The translations under genes were made by a program, and so were the position numbers. Positions 12,744-22,842 of a DNA stretch of 64,000 bases are shown here, in pieces; positions within the stretch are counted from its first letter, which is position 1, and each line of letters starts with the position of its first letter. The stretch is from assembly GCF_003086295.3 (NCBI RefSeq), contig NC_092045.1, positions 26,640,022 through 26,704,021 of the forward strand, in the 5' to 3' direction. Under the pieces are notes generated by a model. The model made no database searches. It saw nothing but the letters and a program-made list of their open reading frames with translations, and was not told the DNA's origin. The stretch is from Arachis hypogaea (taxonomy: Eukaryota; Streptophyta; Magnoliopsida; Fabales; Fabaceae).

Positions 12744-13062
12744 AATCTAATAAATGAATTTATCATTAGTTTTATCCAAAAAATAATAAAAAAATTTTTG
12801 AATGGAGGACTATTATGTCTGACGAAAAAAAATGTTGGGAATTAATTTGTATGTTAATTTTTTTAGGGATTAAAATGTCTGCTTTTAAAATTCTTGAAGA
12901 CTGATTTGAGTAATTATTTTGTCAAACAATGAACTAAAAGCTAATTTATCTGCTGGAATAAAATTTTAAAAATATTTTTATGTATTAATTTTTTTAAAGA
13001 CTAAAATGTCTATTTTTAAAATTCTTAAGATTGATTTAAATAATTATTCAAAATATTTTTCC
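12120..13062. mobile_element. Foldback-like element with about 250-bp inverted arms
   Basis: The left arm (about 12120-12376) and the reverse complement of the right arm (about 12800-13062) align along their length. They share ATTTTAAAAATAGA, CATTTTAGTC, AAAATAATTACTCAAA and GTCAGACATAATAG. Each arm itself holds two diverged copies of a roughly 115-bp unit. The 420-bp spacer contains the microsatellites at 12650-12740. No coding potential. Confidence 0.7.
12650..12740. repeat. (ATT)n and (AT)n microsatellites
   Basis: About ten ATT units (12650-12682), then GAGTGA, then about 26 AT units (12689-12740). They sit in the spacer of the foldback element. Confidence 0.95.
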
Positions 13063-13904
13063 CAAAAAATAATTCACTTTCTTTTAAGAAAATTCTCGAG
13101 ACAAGTCCAAAAGAACTTAAATTTAAGCACGGTATATATATGTAACTATATTTAGGGTTAGTTTAAATTGGTTTTTTTAAAAAATTACTTATTCTTTTTA
13201 CGTTTTTTTAAAGAAATTTAATAAACGAAAATTATTTTAGATTTGAATAAATTTTTAAAAATAAATTTTTAAATATTAAAAATATTTTTTGTTTCTATTT
13301 TCTTTTAAAACAAAATATTGTTTGTTTTTGAAAAAATAAATTATTTATTTTTTAATAAAAATACTTTTTTTAACAAATATATCCAAATATATTTAAAACT
13401 TAATAAAAATATTTTATTTTAATACAAAATATTTTTTATTTAAATAAGTCCATCTATACCAACACTTAGACTTGAATTAAACTAATCTAATTCAAATTCA
13501 AAATGTTGTTTAGTTTGGATAAATTTAAAATTTGAAGTAAATCAAGCTAAGTCGAATTTGAATAAGTTTTTGGTTTTACTCAAAACATATCTAAGCTAAA
13601 ATGTAAACAAAACAATTACGTAAATAATAATAATCATAATCATAATACTATAAATACAAAATTATTAATCATATAGCAACAAATCACCCTTATCACTTTT
13701 TCATTTCCCTCGAGTTGTTTTCACGTAAATATACATCTGCTAATCCAACCACGATATTATGTTGTGGTTAAAAAAGAAAATTGACACATTTTTTAAACGG
13801 TTCATTTAAATTGAACACAAAATCAGTTAGTTTTTTTTTTTTTCCTTTTTAAAAATTAATTAATATTTTATTAAACCGCAAAGTATTATTCGACTCCCGT
13901 GCAG
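13063..13904. other. AT-rich spacer upstream of the C2 gene
   Basis: No gene or recognisable repeat seen. It includes poly-T/poly-A runs and probably the distal promoter of the gene at 14069. Confidence 0.6.
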
Positions 13905-13914
13905 TATATATATT
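13905..13914 (+). promoter_or_regulatory. Probable TATA box of the C2-domain gene
   Basis: TATATATATT about 155 bp upstream of the chosen start codon, following a more GC-balanced stretch (CGACTCCCGTGCAG). The spacing suits a plant TATA box and a 5' leader of roughly 120 bp. Confidence 0.5.
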
Positions 13915-14068
13915 TTTGTATAGGGAATCTACACAAACAGATTCCGGGAAAATCCATAGATCGTATATACATAAAAGCGAGAATCTTGTGAAGTCTCGGA
14001 AATTCCCAAAGCTAAGGGTTTCGTTATCTGAAGCATAAATCTGACGTGTGAAGAAACTATTAGTAATA

Positions 14069-14820
14069 ATGAAGGGAATATCACCACCTCCAGATTTTCA
14101 AGGTAGCTTCTTCACTGTTCTCTACCTTGAATTAGGGTTATTCAGTTTTTCATGATTTCTTTTGCGTTTTTCACTTTTCAGCTCCTATTTCTAAAGATTC
14201 ATTCTTTTTTCTGCATCTTTGAATTCAATTTGTTTTCTACATGTGAAGCTCTTCCGGTTCAAAACGGGAACAGGTTATTCGGATGCATGTCAAACGGATC
14301 TGACTCTTCAAGTATCCTAAGAAACAACCATGAACACAGAACCTTGGTAACGATCGACAGCGACGAGGACGACAACGATTCATACAAGAAGGACAAAGAA
14401 ACAGTAGTTGACAAAGTAAGAATCGGATTACACGTCGTAATACGGAGAGCCATTGATCTCGACGATTCGTCAAGAAACTTCAATAATAAGCACTACAACG
14501 TGGTGTTTTGGGTTGTTCCAGGGCAAGAGTTTCGAACAAAAATAATCGAAGGTGTGATTCCAGTGTGGAACGAAGCTGACATGGTTGAAATCGAGAGTAT
14601 CGATGACCACGTGTTCTTGAACATTGAGGTTCAGAGATTCAACTCAAAATCTGATCCTGGAACGTCGTGTGGCAAGGTTGTTGTTGGTAGAGCAAAGATT
14701 CCGATCCCGAAAGAACTTTACCGGTATAGAAGTGGATTTATTTCTTTGGTGAAGAATGAAGACGGTGAGATCAAACCTGCAGGGAGGATCATGGTTGGAA
14801 CGAGGCTTGAGAGGATTTAG
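14069..14820 (+). CDS. Small C2-domain protein, two exons (14069-14102 and 14249-14820)
   Basis: I infer exon 1 from ATG at 14069 to 14102, an intron 14103-14248 (GT...AG, T-rich 3' part) and exon 2 to the TAG at 14820. The join keeps the frame and gives 201 residues. Reading straight through from 14152 instead adds a hydrophobic, intron-like N-terminus, so the spliced model is preferred. Residues about 48-55 are acidic (SDEDDNDS). Residues about 67-195 look like one C2 domain: LHVVIRRAIDLDD, TKIIEGVIPVWNE, FLNIEVQRF and a late GRIMVGTRL strand. C2 domains bind membrane lipid, often with calcium; the usual calcium-binding aspartates are only partly present, so calcium dependence is unclear. 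Small plant C2 proteins of BAP type are possible relatives, unproven. It stands alone between repeats. Confidence 0.8.
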
Positions 14821-15369
14821 CCATGGATTTCTCTGTGTTAGTTCTTTAGGATCCAGACATTATAGGGATAGATATGATTTGATGGGAGTCTTTTTATTTT
14901 CTATCATTCTATGTTTCTTTTTGTTTTCTTTTTTTTTTTAATCTTTTCTATTTCAAATATCGCTTGTTAATTAGGATTCTACCATTGTTTTGGGATATTG
15001 GATAGAAAGATATACAAAAATTCAACCATTTTCAATTTTAGCTCTATTCCACTAAATTTTATTATTTGTTTTTAATGTTTTTTATGAAAAATTATTATTA
15101 GTTAACATTAGTTATTTTTTTAATTCTAAACTTTTTTTGGAAAAAATATAAAATTTGGAGTTTATAAATTAAGGTTTAAGATTAAGAATTTATTTTTTGG
15201 GGTGTATAATTTAACATAAATAAAATATTTTTAAAAAAATTGATTTATATTCGCTAAAAAAATTGACTATCTTGCATCATTCTTTTTATATTTACTCACA
15301 GTATTTTCATGTTTTTTAAATTTGTATGTCGGACTCTTTATGTTAGCTTTTTCAGGAAGAGTTACCATA
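14821..15369 (+). other. 3' flank of the C2 gene
   Basis: AT-rich, likely holding the 3' untranslated region. A possible AATAAA-type signal lies in CATAAATAAAATA near 15217. No further gene seen. Confidence 0.5.
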
Positions 15370-15432
15370 ACCAATCATGTGTTCTTGACCATTATTACGG
15401 TTCAGAGATTGAATTATTTGAGAAGTGATGAC
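15370..15432 (+). pseudogene. Fragment duplicated from the C2 gene
   Basis: CATGTGTTCTTGACCATTA followed by CGGTTCAGAGATTGAA matches the gene's CACGTGTTCTTGAACATTG and GGTTCAGAGATTCAA (14611-14642) in order and spacing. It is short and has an indel. It is most simply a remnant of local duplication about 0.8 kb downstream. Confidence 0.55.
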
Positions 15433-15669
15433 GAAAAATAAGGTTTATAAGATAGATTTTGTTGTTATGGAGTTTGGGTGATGGGAGTTGTGGAGTTGTA
15501 GTGTGTGGTGGTTAAATTAAAATACCTATTTTAATTGTAGCTTGTTTATACGTTTTATTAATCATTTGGAAGATCAGAGAGGGAGCGAGTAAGAGTGTTT
15601 GAGAGAGTAAGTAATGTCATTATTTGAATTCGTAGCAGTTTTTACGGCTACTAAAATAAGATATTTATT

Positions 15670-15764
15670 GATGAAGTACGAATATACATCTTAGAATTAA
15701 GTAAACACGGATCGAAGAGAAACAGTAGTACTTTTATTAATTCAAATGATTCAACAAGGCTCTT
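15670..15764 (-). mobile_element. Fragment of an R3/R6-type LTR
   Basis: GAAGTACGAATATACATCTTAG through AACAAGGCTC follows, with substitutions, the R3 LTR segment near 19834-19922. It stops exactly where R1 begins, so R1 may have inserted into an old LTR copy. The intervening 15433-15669 shows nothing recognisable. Confidence 0.5.
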
Positions 15765-17091
15765 TGATAAACCATTATTTTATAGTTTATATTGTGCTAA
15801 ATTGAGTGGTTTTTATCAGTTCTTTGCACACTTATTATTCATACAAATTGCATGGTTTTACAAATCCTTCCTAATTTTGTTATATGATTGAAAACTTGCT
15901 TTCTAAGCTTTTAAATTGTCAATCTTTAATTTCCCTTTATACCATTCGATGCCATGATCTGTGTGTTGAGTATTTTCAGGCTTTATAGGGTAGGAATGAC
16001 CTAGATGATAGAAAGGAAGCTTGCAAAAATGGAAGGAACACAAGAAATTGCAGAAGACGCTGGGGGCGATTTTGGATTGAGTTTGGACCCAATTTTCGGC
16101 CTAGAAACACAGATTAGAGTCAGGGAATAGCAGAGACTCAAGACACTTTTCATTCACATTTAGTTTTTTAGTTTAGTTTTGAATCTTAGAGAGAATAACA
16201 CTGCCTCTAGCGTTCTTCATATTCATAGATTCATAGAATTTTCTAGTTTTATGTTTTTGGATTAGATATTGAGAAGAGTTACTACCTCCGTTAAAGTCTT
16301 TATCATTATAGTTTGTTTTCTTATTCCCTTACTCTTTTATTTCCAATTTATATTGTTTAGAGCTACATATGGATACCTTCGATTTTGGAATTTATTAATG
16401 CAAAGAGTGTTTTTCTATTTAATTTCCTTATTTGTTTAATTATCTCAATTCAATTTTAATTACCATGTCTTCTTTCCACTCCCTTTACATGTATGCGAAA
16501 TTGGCATTCATGTCAATGAAGTAGGCTCTCAACTTGACTTTGGAGTTGATTAATAGGAGACCCTTGAGTTGGAATACTCAAGAGTTAACTTGTAATTAGA
16601 AGTTGTTGGCTGACTCTCTAGTCACCAACGCTAATCCTTCCTAAGGGAGAGGATTAGGACTTGTGAATCAGAGTTGGCTCAATTACTTGACTTTCCTTTA
16701 TTCGGTAAAGATAAACTAAGTAAAAACAACAACCTCTTACTATTACTCTTGGAAAGATCCAACAAGCATAGAACTTCCAATTAATTTTCTCCTAGTCAAG
16801 GCTTTTTATTTTAATTATATAAAATCTCTCGTTAATTTCCATTGCTTTAATTTATAACCATTTTATTTTTCCACTCTCCAACTCTAAAATTTCTAAGAAA
16901 ACTCCTGACCAATAAATTGCATTCTTTTGTCAACTCGTTGGGAGACAACCTGGGAATTCTACTCCCAGTATTTTATTCTTAAATTGTGACAACTCTTTCT
17001 AAATTGATAAGCGGGATTTTCGTCGGTTAAGAACTGTACTTGCAATGTTTTTCCCATTATAAATTCTTAATCAGCAATTCTCCGCCCGTCA
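15765..17091 (+). mobile_element. R1 5' LTR (Ty3/gypsy, Athila/Tat-like)
   Basis: It begins TGATAAACCATTATTTTATA and ends CCCGTCA just before a tRNA-Asp primer site. It is the same family as solo LTR R2 (17451-18873), aligning at the start and around the AACACAGATTAGAGTCAGG segment (16108). It lacks the roughly 200-bp GC-palindrome block that R2 has. Its partner LTR is not in the window. Confidence 0.8.
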
Positions 17092-17096
17092 ATTTT

Positions 17097-17113
17097 TGGC
17101 GCCATTGCCGGGG
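17097..17113 (+). other. R1 primer binding site (tRNA-Asp type)
   Basis: TGGCGCCATTGCCGGGG, one mismatch from the complement of the plant tRNA-Asp 3' end, 5 bp inside the LTR. Confidence 0.85.
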
Positions 17114-17450
17114 AGTTGCAACAGTGTGCAAAATTATTGGTTAGTGTAAATATTTTTAAATTTACATATTTGCATATTTTATTTTATTTTATTACCATGA
17201 GCTGTATGTTTCTTTCTTTGAATGACGCGTTCATTACATGATCCGAGCTTAGCCGCGTTTGATCCTAAAATCGAAAGAACTATTTCATGTATTAGGCGAG
17301 CTCGGCGTCGGTTAGCCTCTGAGGGTGGTGAAGTGGTTACTACCAATTCACCAATCTTATCTGAATACGACTCTGAAGCGCCATTTGAGGACGAAACAAG
17401 CTCCTCTTCTACTGATTCTGTTAATTCACGCGTAGGTAATATGGTAGTGC

Positions 17451-18873
17451 TGATAAACCACTATTTTATGGTTTACAATGTGCTTAATTGTGTGGTTTTA
17501 TCATGGTCTTTACCCACTTATTCATATAATTAGCATGCATTTATATTTCCTTCCTAAAATTATTACATGATTGAAAACATGCTTCTTTGGTCTTAATTTA
17601 GCTAATCTTAATCCTCTCTTATTACCATTAGATGCCTTGATCTGTGTGTTAAGTGTTTCAGGCTTTATAGGGCATGAATGAGTGAGAGATTGGGAAGGAA
17701 GCTTGCAAAAAATGGAAGGAACACAAGAAATTGAGGAGATGACAAGCGAGAAGTGACGCGTACGTGTCAGCAACGCGACCGCACGGAAGAAAGGAATTCG
17801 CAGTGACGCGGCCGCATGGCTCATGCGACCGCGCGGATTGGAAAAGCACAAGTGACGCGGAAGTGTGGACGACGCGAATGCATGGCAGGGAAAAATGCAA
17901 ATGACGCGTCCGCATGGATGATACGATCGCGTGGCATGCGCGATCTGCAGAATTACAAAAGTCGCTGGCAGAGATTTTGGGCCTCATTTCAACCCAGTTT
18001 TCGGCCCAGAAACACAGATTAAAGTCAGGAAACCTGCAGAGACTCATCATGCTCTCATAATTCACTTTTTACAATTTTAGATGTAGTTTTTAGAGAGAGA
18101 GGTTCTCTCCTCTCTCTTTGGATTAGGATTAGGATTAGGATTAGGATTTTTAGAAATTAGGAATATTTCTTCTGCATCTCAGGTTCAATATTCTTTGTAT
18201 TTATTTATTTTCAATGTTCCATGTTTGGATTGATTTTCTTATTTAAATATAATTTGAGGTATTTTCAGATCTATGATTTGTTTCTCTTATTTATGATATA
18301 AATAATTTAGATTTTTCTACCTTTTGGCTTTGGTTGATTAATTGGTGACTCTTGAGTTATCAAACTCATTGTTGATTGAAAATTGGAATTCTTCAAGAAT
18401 TGATTCAAGATCCAATAACTCTGACTTTTCCCAAGGAAAGACTGGAACTTGAGGATTTGAATTAATTCATTCACTTGACTTTCCTTCATAGTTAGAGGTT
18501 AACAAAGTGGGAGAAAAATCCGATTCTCATCACAATTGATAAGGATAACTAAGATAGGACTTCCAGTTCTCATACCCTACCAAGAGTTTATTTTACAGTT
18601 GTTATTATTTTATTTTAAGTGTCATTCAACATACCTTTTACCTTAATCCAAAACCCCAAACATACTTTTGCATAACCAATAATAAGAACATACCTCCCTG
18701 CAATTCCTTGAGAAGACGACCCGAGGTTTAAATACTCGGTTATCAATTTTAAAAGGGGTTTGTTACTTGTGACAACCAAAACGTTTGTATGAAAGGACTT
18801 TTGTTGGTTTAGAAGCTATGCTTGCAACGGGAATTTATTCTGAATTCTAGACCACACAAAAATCCTCTCATCA
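17451..18873 (+). mobile_element. R2 solo LTR inserted in R1 gag
   Basis: TGATAAACCACTATTTTATG ... CCTCTCATCA, flanked by AGTGC (17446-17450) and AGAGC (18874-18878), a 5-bp target duplication with one mismatch. There is no internal region, so it is a solo LTR left by LTR-LTR recombination. It carries GC-rich short palindromes at 17753-17945 and a GGATTA run at 18118-18147. Confidence 0.85.
17753..17945. repeat. GC-palindrome block in the R2 LTR
   Basis: Repeated GACGCG, GCGACCGC and CGCGG motifs spaced 15-30 bp apart (GTGACGCGTACGTG, GTGACGCGGCCGCATGG, ATGCGACCGCGCGG and others). It is absent from the sister LTR R1. Confidence 0.8.
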
Positions 18874-19058
18874 AGAGCCCAAAAGGATTACTCTCCAGGA
18901 AGAGGGGGCTCCAGAATTTACACTGCAATCGTATCAAGCGCGTCGCCCAAATCTGGCCGCAGATTTTGAACTGAAGACTGTGCTAATCAATCTACTGCCT
19001 AAGTTTCATGGCTTACCTGCTCAAGAGCCTCTCAAGCACCTCAGAGATTTCTAGACAA

Positions 19059-20641
19059 TGGTGCACGAAAATTACAATCATAATTTTGCAATTCCGTACA
19101 ACTAACCAGCAAGTGCACTGGGTCGTCTAAGTAATACCTTACGTGAGTAAGGGTCGATCCCACGGAGATTGCCGGCTTGAAGCAAGCTATGGTTATCCTA
19201 TTATTCTTAGTCAGGATATTAATAGTGGTTCTTAGTTTTAATTGCGAAAAGTAAAATAGCATGAATTAAATGATACTTGTTATGAGTAATGGAGAACAGG
19301 TTGAGGTTTTGGAGATGATCTGTCTTCTGAATTTCTGCTTTTCTACTATCTTCTTCTTCACGCACGCAGGTCTCCTTCCATGGCAAGCTGTATGTTGGTG
19401 GATCACCGTTTTCAATGGCTACCAGTCATCCTCTCAGTGAAAAGGGTCCATGTACATGGCTAATCATCTATTGGTTCTCACTAATGTTGGAATAGGATCC
19501 ATTGATCCTTTTGTACACTGTCACTACGCCCAGCATTCATGAGTTTGAAGCTCGTCACAGTCATCCCTTCCCGGATCCTACTCGGAAAACCACAGACAAG
19601 GTTTAGACTTTTCGGATCTCAGGAATGCTGCCAATTGATTCTAGCTTATACCACGAAGACTTTGATCTCACGAATTTGAATGCTCTGTTGTTAGGAGAGA
19701 CAGTCAAACTCGTGAACCAAGAACCCAAGAGATATACATTCAATCTAAGGTAGAATGGAAGTGGTTGTCAAGCACGCGTTTATAGGTTGAGAATGGTGAT
19801 GAGTGTCACGGATCATCACATTCATCATGTTGAAGTGCGAATGAATATCTTAGAATAGAAACAAGCGTGATTGAATAGAAAACGGAAATAATTGCATTAA
19901 TTCATCGAGACACAACAGAGCTCCTCACCCCCCAACCATGGGGTTTAGAGGCTCATGTCGTAGAAGATACAAATTCAGATGTAAAAATATCATGAGATAC
20001 TGAATGAATCTCTAAAAGTAGATTTTATACTCAACTAGTAACCTAAGTTTACAGAAAATGAATAAGCTAAGATAGATAGTGCAGAAATCTACTTCCGGGG
20101 CCCACTTGGTGTGTGTTTGGGCTGAGCAATGAAGCTTTCACATGCATAGGCTATTCCTGGCATTTAACTCCAGCTTTTGTGCCAGTTTGGGTGTTTAACT
20201 CCAGCTTTTATGCCAGTTCTGGCGTTTAACGCCATAATAGGGTAGAAAGTTGGCGTTAAACGCCAGTTTGCGTCATCAAAACTCAAGAAAAGTATGAACT
20301 ATTATATATTTCTGGAAAGCCCAAGATGTCTACTTTCCAAATCAATTGAGAGCGCGCCAATTGAGCTTCTGTAGCTCCAGAAAATTCATTTCGAGTGCAG
20401 GGAGGTCAGAATCCAAGAGCATCTGCAATTCTTTTTCAGCCTCTGAATAAGATTTTTGCTCAGGTCCCTAAATTTCAACCAGAAAATACCTGAAATCATA
20501 GAAAAACACACAAACTCATAGTAAAGTCTAGAAATATGATTTTTGCATAAAAACTAATAAAAATATAATAAAAAGTGAATAAAACATACTAAAAACTATG
20601 TAAAAACAATGCCAAAAAGCGTATAAATTATCCGCTCATCA
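19059..20641 (-). mobile_element. R3 3' LTR (Ty3/gypsy, minus strand)
   Basis: Plus-strand boundaries are TGGTGCACGAAAATTAC and TAAATTATCCGCTCATCA, i.e. on the minus strand an LTR starting TGATGAGCGGATAATTTATA as in R6. It carries GGCGTTAAACGCC palindromes at 20163-20275 and a minus-strand TATAAAAT at 20022-20029. The left target repeat would be GACAA (19054-19058); the right one is outside the window. Confidence 0.85.
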
Positions 20642-20679
20642 CAACACCAAACTTAAATTGTTGCTTGTCCCCAAGAAAC
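20642..20679 (-). other. R3 pre-LTR hairpin and TTTAAGTTTGGTGTTG motif
   Basis: On the minus strand: stem GTTTCTTG, loop GGGA, stem CAAGCAAC (7 of 8 pairs), then AA and TTTAAGTTTGGTGTTG directly abutting the LTR. This is the position expected for the plus-strand primer. It is shared with R6, R7 and R8. Confidence 0.7.
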
Positions 20680-21749
20680 TGAAAACCAAATAGGATAAAA
20701 AGAAGAGAATATACTATAATTCTCAAAATATCAATGAAACTTAGTTCGAATTAGATGAACAGGGCTAGTAGCTTTTTGCTTCTGAATAGTTTTGGCATCT
20801 CACTTTATCCTTTGAAGTTCAGAATGATTGGCATCCATAGGAACTCAGAATTCAGATAGTGTTATTGATTCTCCTAGTTTAGTATGTTGATTCTTGAACA
20901 CAGCTACTTTATGAGTCTTGGACTAAGCACTTTGTTTTCCAGTATTACCACCGGATACATAAATGCCACAAACACATAACTGGATAAACCTTTTTAGATT
21001 ATGACTCAGCTTTGCTAAAGCCCCCAGTTAGAGGTGTCCAGAGTTCTTAAGCACACTCTTTTTGCTTTGGATCACGAATTTAACCACTTAGTTTCAAACT
21101 TTTCACTTGGACCTTCATGCCACAAGCACATGGTTTAGGGACAGCTTGATTTAGCCGCTTAGGCCAGGATTTTATTCCTTTGGGCCCTCCTATCCATTAA
21201 TGCTCAAAGCCTTGTATCTTTTTTACCCTTGCCTTTTGGTTTAAAGGGCTATTGGCTTTTTCTGCTTGCTTCCTTTCTTTTTTTTCTTTCTCTTTTTCTG
21301 CCATTTATACTTTTTTTCGCAAGCTTTTCCCTTTTCACTGCTTTTTCTTGCTTCAAGAATCAATTTTATAATTTTTCAGATTATCAATAACATTTCTCCT
21401 TTTTCTATCATTCTTTCAAGAGCCAACAATTTTAACATTCATAAACTTCACTATAAAAAATATGCACTATTCAAGCATTCATTCAGAAAACAAAAAGTAT
21501 TGTCACCACATCAAAATAACTAAACTAATTTCAAGATAAAAATTGAAATTCATGTACTTCTTGTTCTTTTGTAATTAGGAACATTTTTCATTTAAGAGAG
21601 GTGAAAGATTCATGAATTTATTCATAGCTTTAAGGCATAGACGCTACATACTAATGATCATGTAATGAAGACGAAAATATAGTCAAATATAAGCATAAAA
21701 ATAGAAAAATAGAAAAATAAGAACAAGGAGATTAAAGAACGGGTCCACC
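20680..21749 (-). mobile_element. R3 internal non-coding tail
   Basis: Collinear with the R6 tail (about 35488-36370); for example GTTCAGAATGATTGGCATCC matches a diverged R6 segment. T-rich, no gene. Confidence 0.6.
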
Positions 21750-21980
21750 TTAGTGATAGCGGCTAGTTCTTCTTCTTGAAGATCCTATGGAGTGCTTGAG
21801 CTCCTCTATGTTTCTTCCTTGTCTTTGTTACTCTTTCCTCATGGCTCTTTGATCTGCAGTCAAATGCTCTACCACTATAAGGGCCCTTGAGATGAACCTC
21901 TCCATCTCTCATGACTCGGAGGTGGAAGCAACTGCCTTCCTTTTTCTCTTTCTAGAGGTTTCTCCGGCCTTAGGTGCCAT
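21750..21980 (-). pseudogene. R3 accessory ORF, deleted remnant
   Basis: It starts with ATG at 21980 and runs collinear with the first 24 codons of the R6 accessory ORF (basic KAGETSRKRKR-type start), then hits TGA at 21909. Almost all of the middle is missing. The last roughly 110 bp match the R6 ORF end (EELKHS...SRR, stop at 21750). It is a clear internal deletion of the gene that is intact at 34363-35487. Confidence 0.75.
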
Positions 21981-22034
21981 AAATGGTTATGGAAAAAGAA
22001 AAAGCAACACTTTTTTCACACCAAACTTAAAAGG

Positions 22035-22054
22035 TTTGCTCGTCCTCGAGCAAA
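22035..22054 (-). other. R3 internal RGGA hairpin upstream of the accessory ORF
   Basis: Minus strand: TTTGCTCG, AGGA, CGAGCAAA, a perfect 8-bp stem. It is followed by CCTTTTAAGTTTGGTGTG and, about 55 bp on, the accessory ORF start. It matches 34289-34308. Confidence 0.8.
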
Positions 22055-22379
22055 AGAAGAAAGAAAGAAGGGGGAGAAGAAGAAAATGGAGGAGATGGAG
22101 GGTGGTATATGGTTCCGCCAAGGGGTAGAAGTAGTGTTGGTAATGTGTTTGAATTTGAAAAGTGGGGTAGGTGGGGATTTTGGGGAAGAGGGATGGAGGT
22201 GATTGGTGAAGAGAATATAGGGAAGAGGATAGGATTTGATAGGTGGGTTGTGTTTTGGGTAGAGTGTTATAGAGATGTGTGAGGGGGAGAGAGAGAGGCG
22301 GGGTAGGTGGGGATCCTATGGGGTCCACAGATCCTGAGGTGTCAAGAATTTCTCATCCCTGCACCATTTAGGCGTGTAA

Positions 22380-22615
22380 ACACCCTCTGTATGCAATACT
22401 GGCGTTTAATGCCAGACTGCTGTCTGTTTCTGGCATTGAATGCCAACTTTTATACCTTTCTTGGCGTTTAACGCCAAGCTGTAGCTTGTTTCTGGTGTTA
22501 AACGCCAGTCTGGTGCTTCATTCTGGCATTAAACGCCCAGAATGGTGCCAGACTAGGCATTTAACGCCCATTCTACTACTCTTACTGGTGTTTAGACGCT
22601 AGTAAGCTCATCCTC
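22380..22615. repeat. GGCGTTTAACGCC palindrome array in R3
   Basis: About eight variants of TGGCGTTTAACGCCA (for example GGCGTTTAACGCCAAGC, TTAAACGCCAGTCTGG) spaced 20-40 bp apart, between pol and the accessory ORF. R6 has the same array in the same place (33680-33865). Confidence 0.85.
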
Positions 22616-22763
22616 CAGGGTGTGCTATTTCTAATGCTGTTTTTGACTTTGCTTTGATTTTTGCAGTTATTTTTGTGACTCCACATGATCATCAACCTAA
22701 AGAAAACATAAAATAACAATGGAAAATGAAATGAGAAAGTAATTAACATAGATAAATAAGATT

Positions 22764-22806
22764 GGGTTGCCTTCTAATAAGCACTTCTTTACTGTCATTA
22801 GCTTGA
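22764..22806 (-). other. Conserved post-stop block of R3
   Basis: Minus strand GTCAAGCTAATGACAGTAAA, GAAGTGCTTATTAGAAGGC, AACCC. It starts about 37 bp after the pol stop codon and matches blocks after the first ORF in R6, R8 and R7. Confidence 0.75.
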
Positions 22807-22842
22807 CATTGGGCTTTAATCTAGTCTCAGTTTTGAGCATTC

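Larger units (their letters stand above)
17222..19053 (+). pseudogene. R1 gag, N-terminal part, interrupted and stopped
   Basis: The frame opens at ATG 17222 (MTRSLHDPSLAAFDPK, then an Arg-rich stretch and an acidic Ser-rich stretch), as in Athila-type gags. R2 interrupts it at 17450. Beyond R2 the same frame resumes at 18879 with gag-like LINLLPKFHGLPAQEP. A TAG at 19051-19053 follows LRDF, and R3 then cuts the gene at 19059. Nothing downstream of gag is present in the window. Known gags continue for several hundred residues. Confidence 0.75.

Noticed and set aside
18118..18147. GGATTA tandem runs (also near 40325 and 57525) as interstitial telomere repeats
   Set aside because: The plant telomere unit is TTTAGGG; here the unit is GGATTA with only four or five copies, at a fixed place within LTRs.
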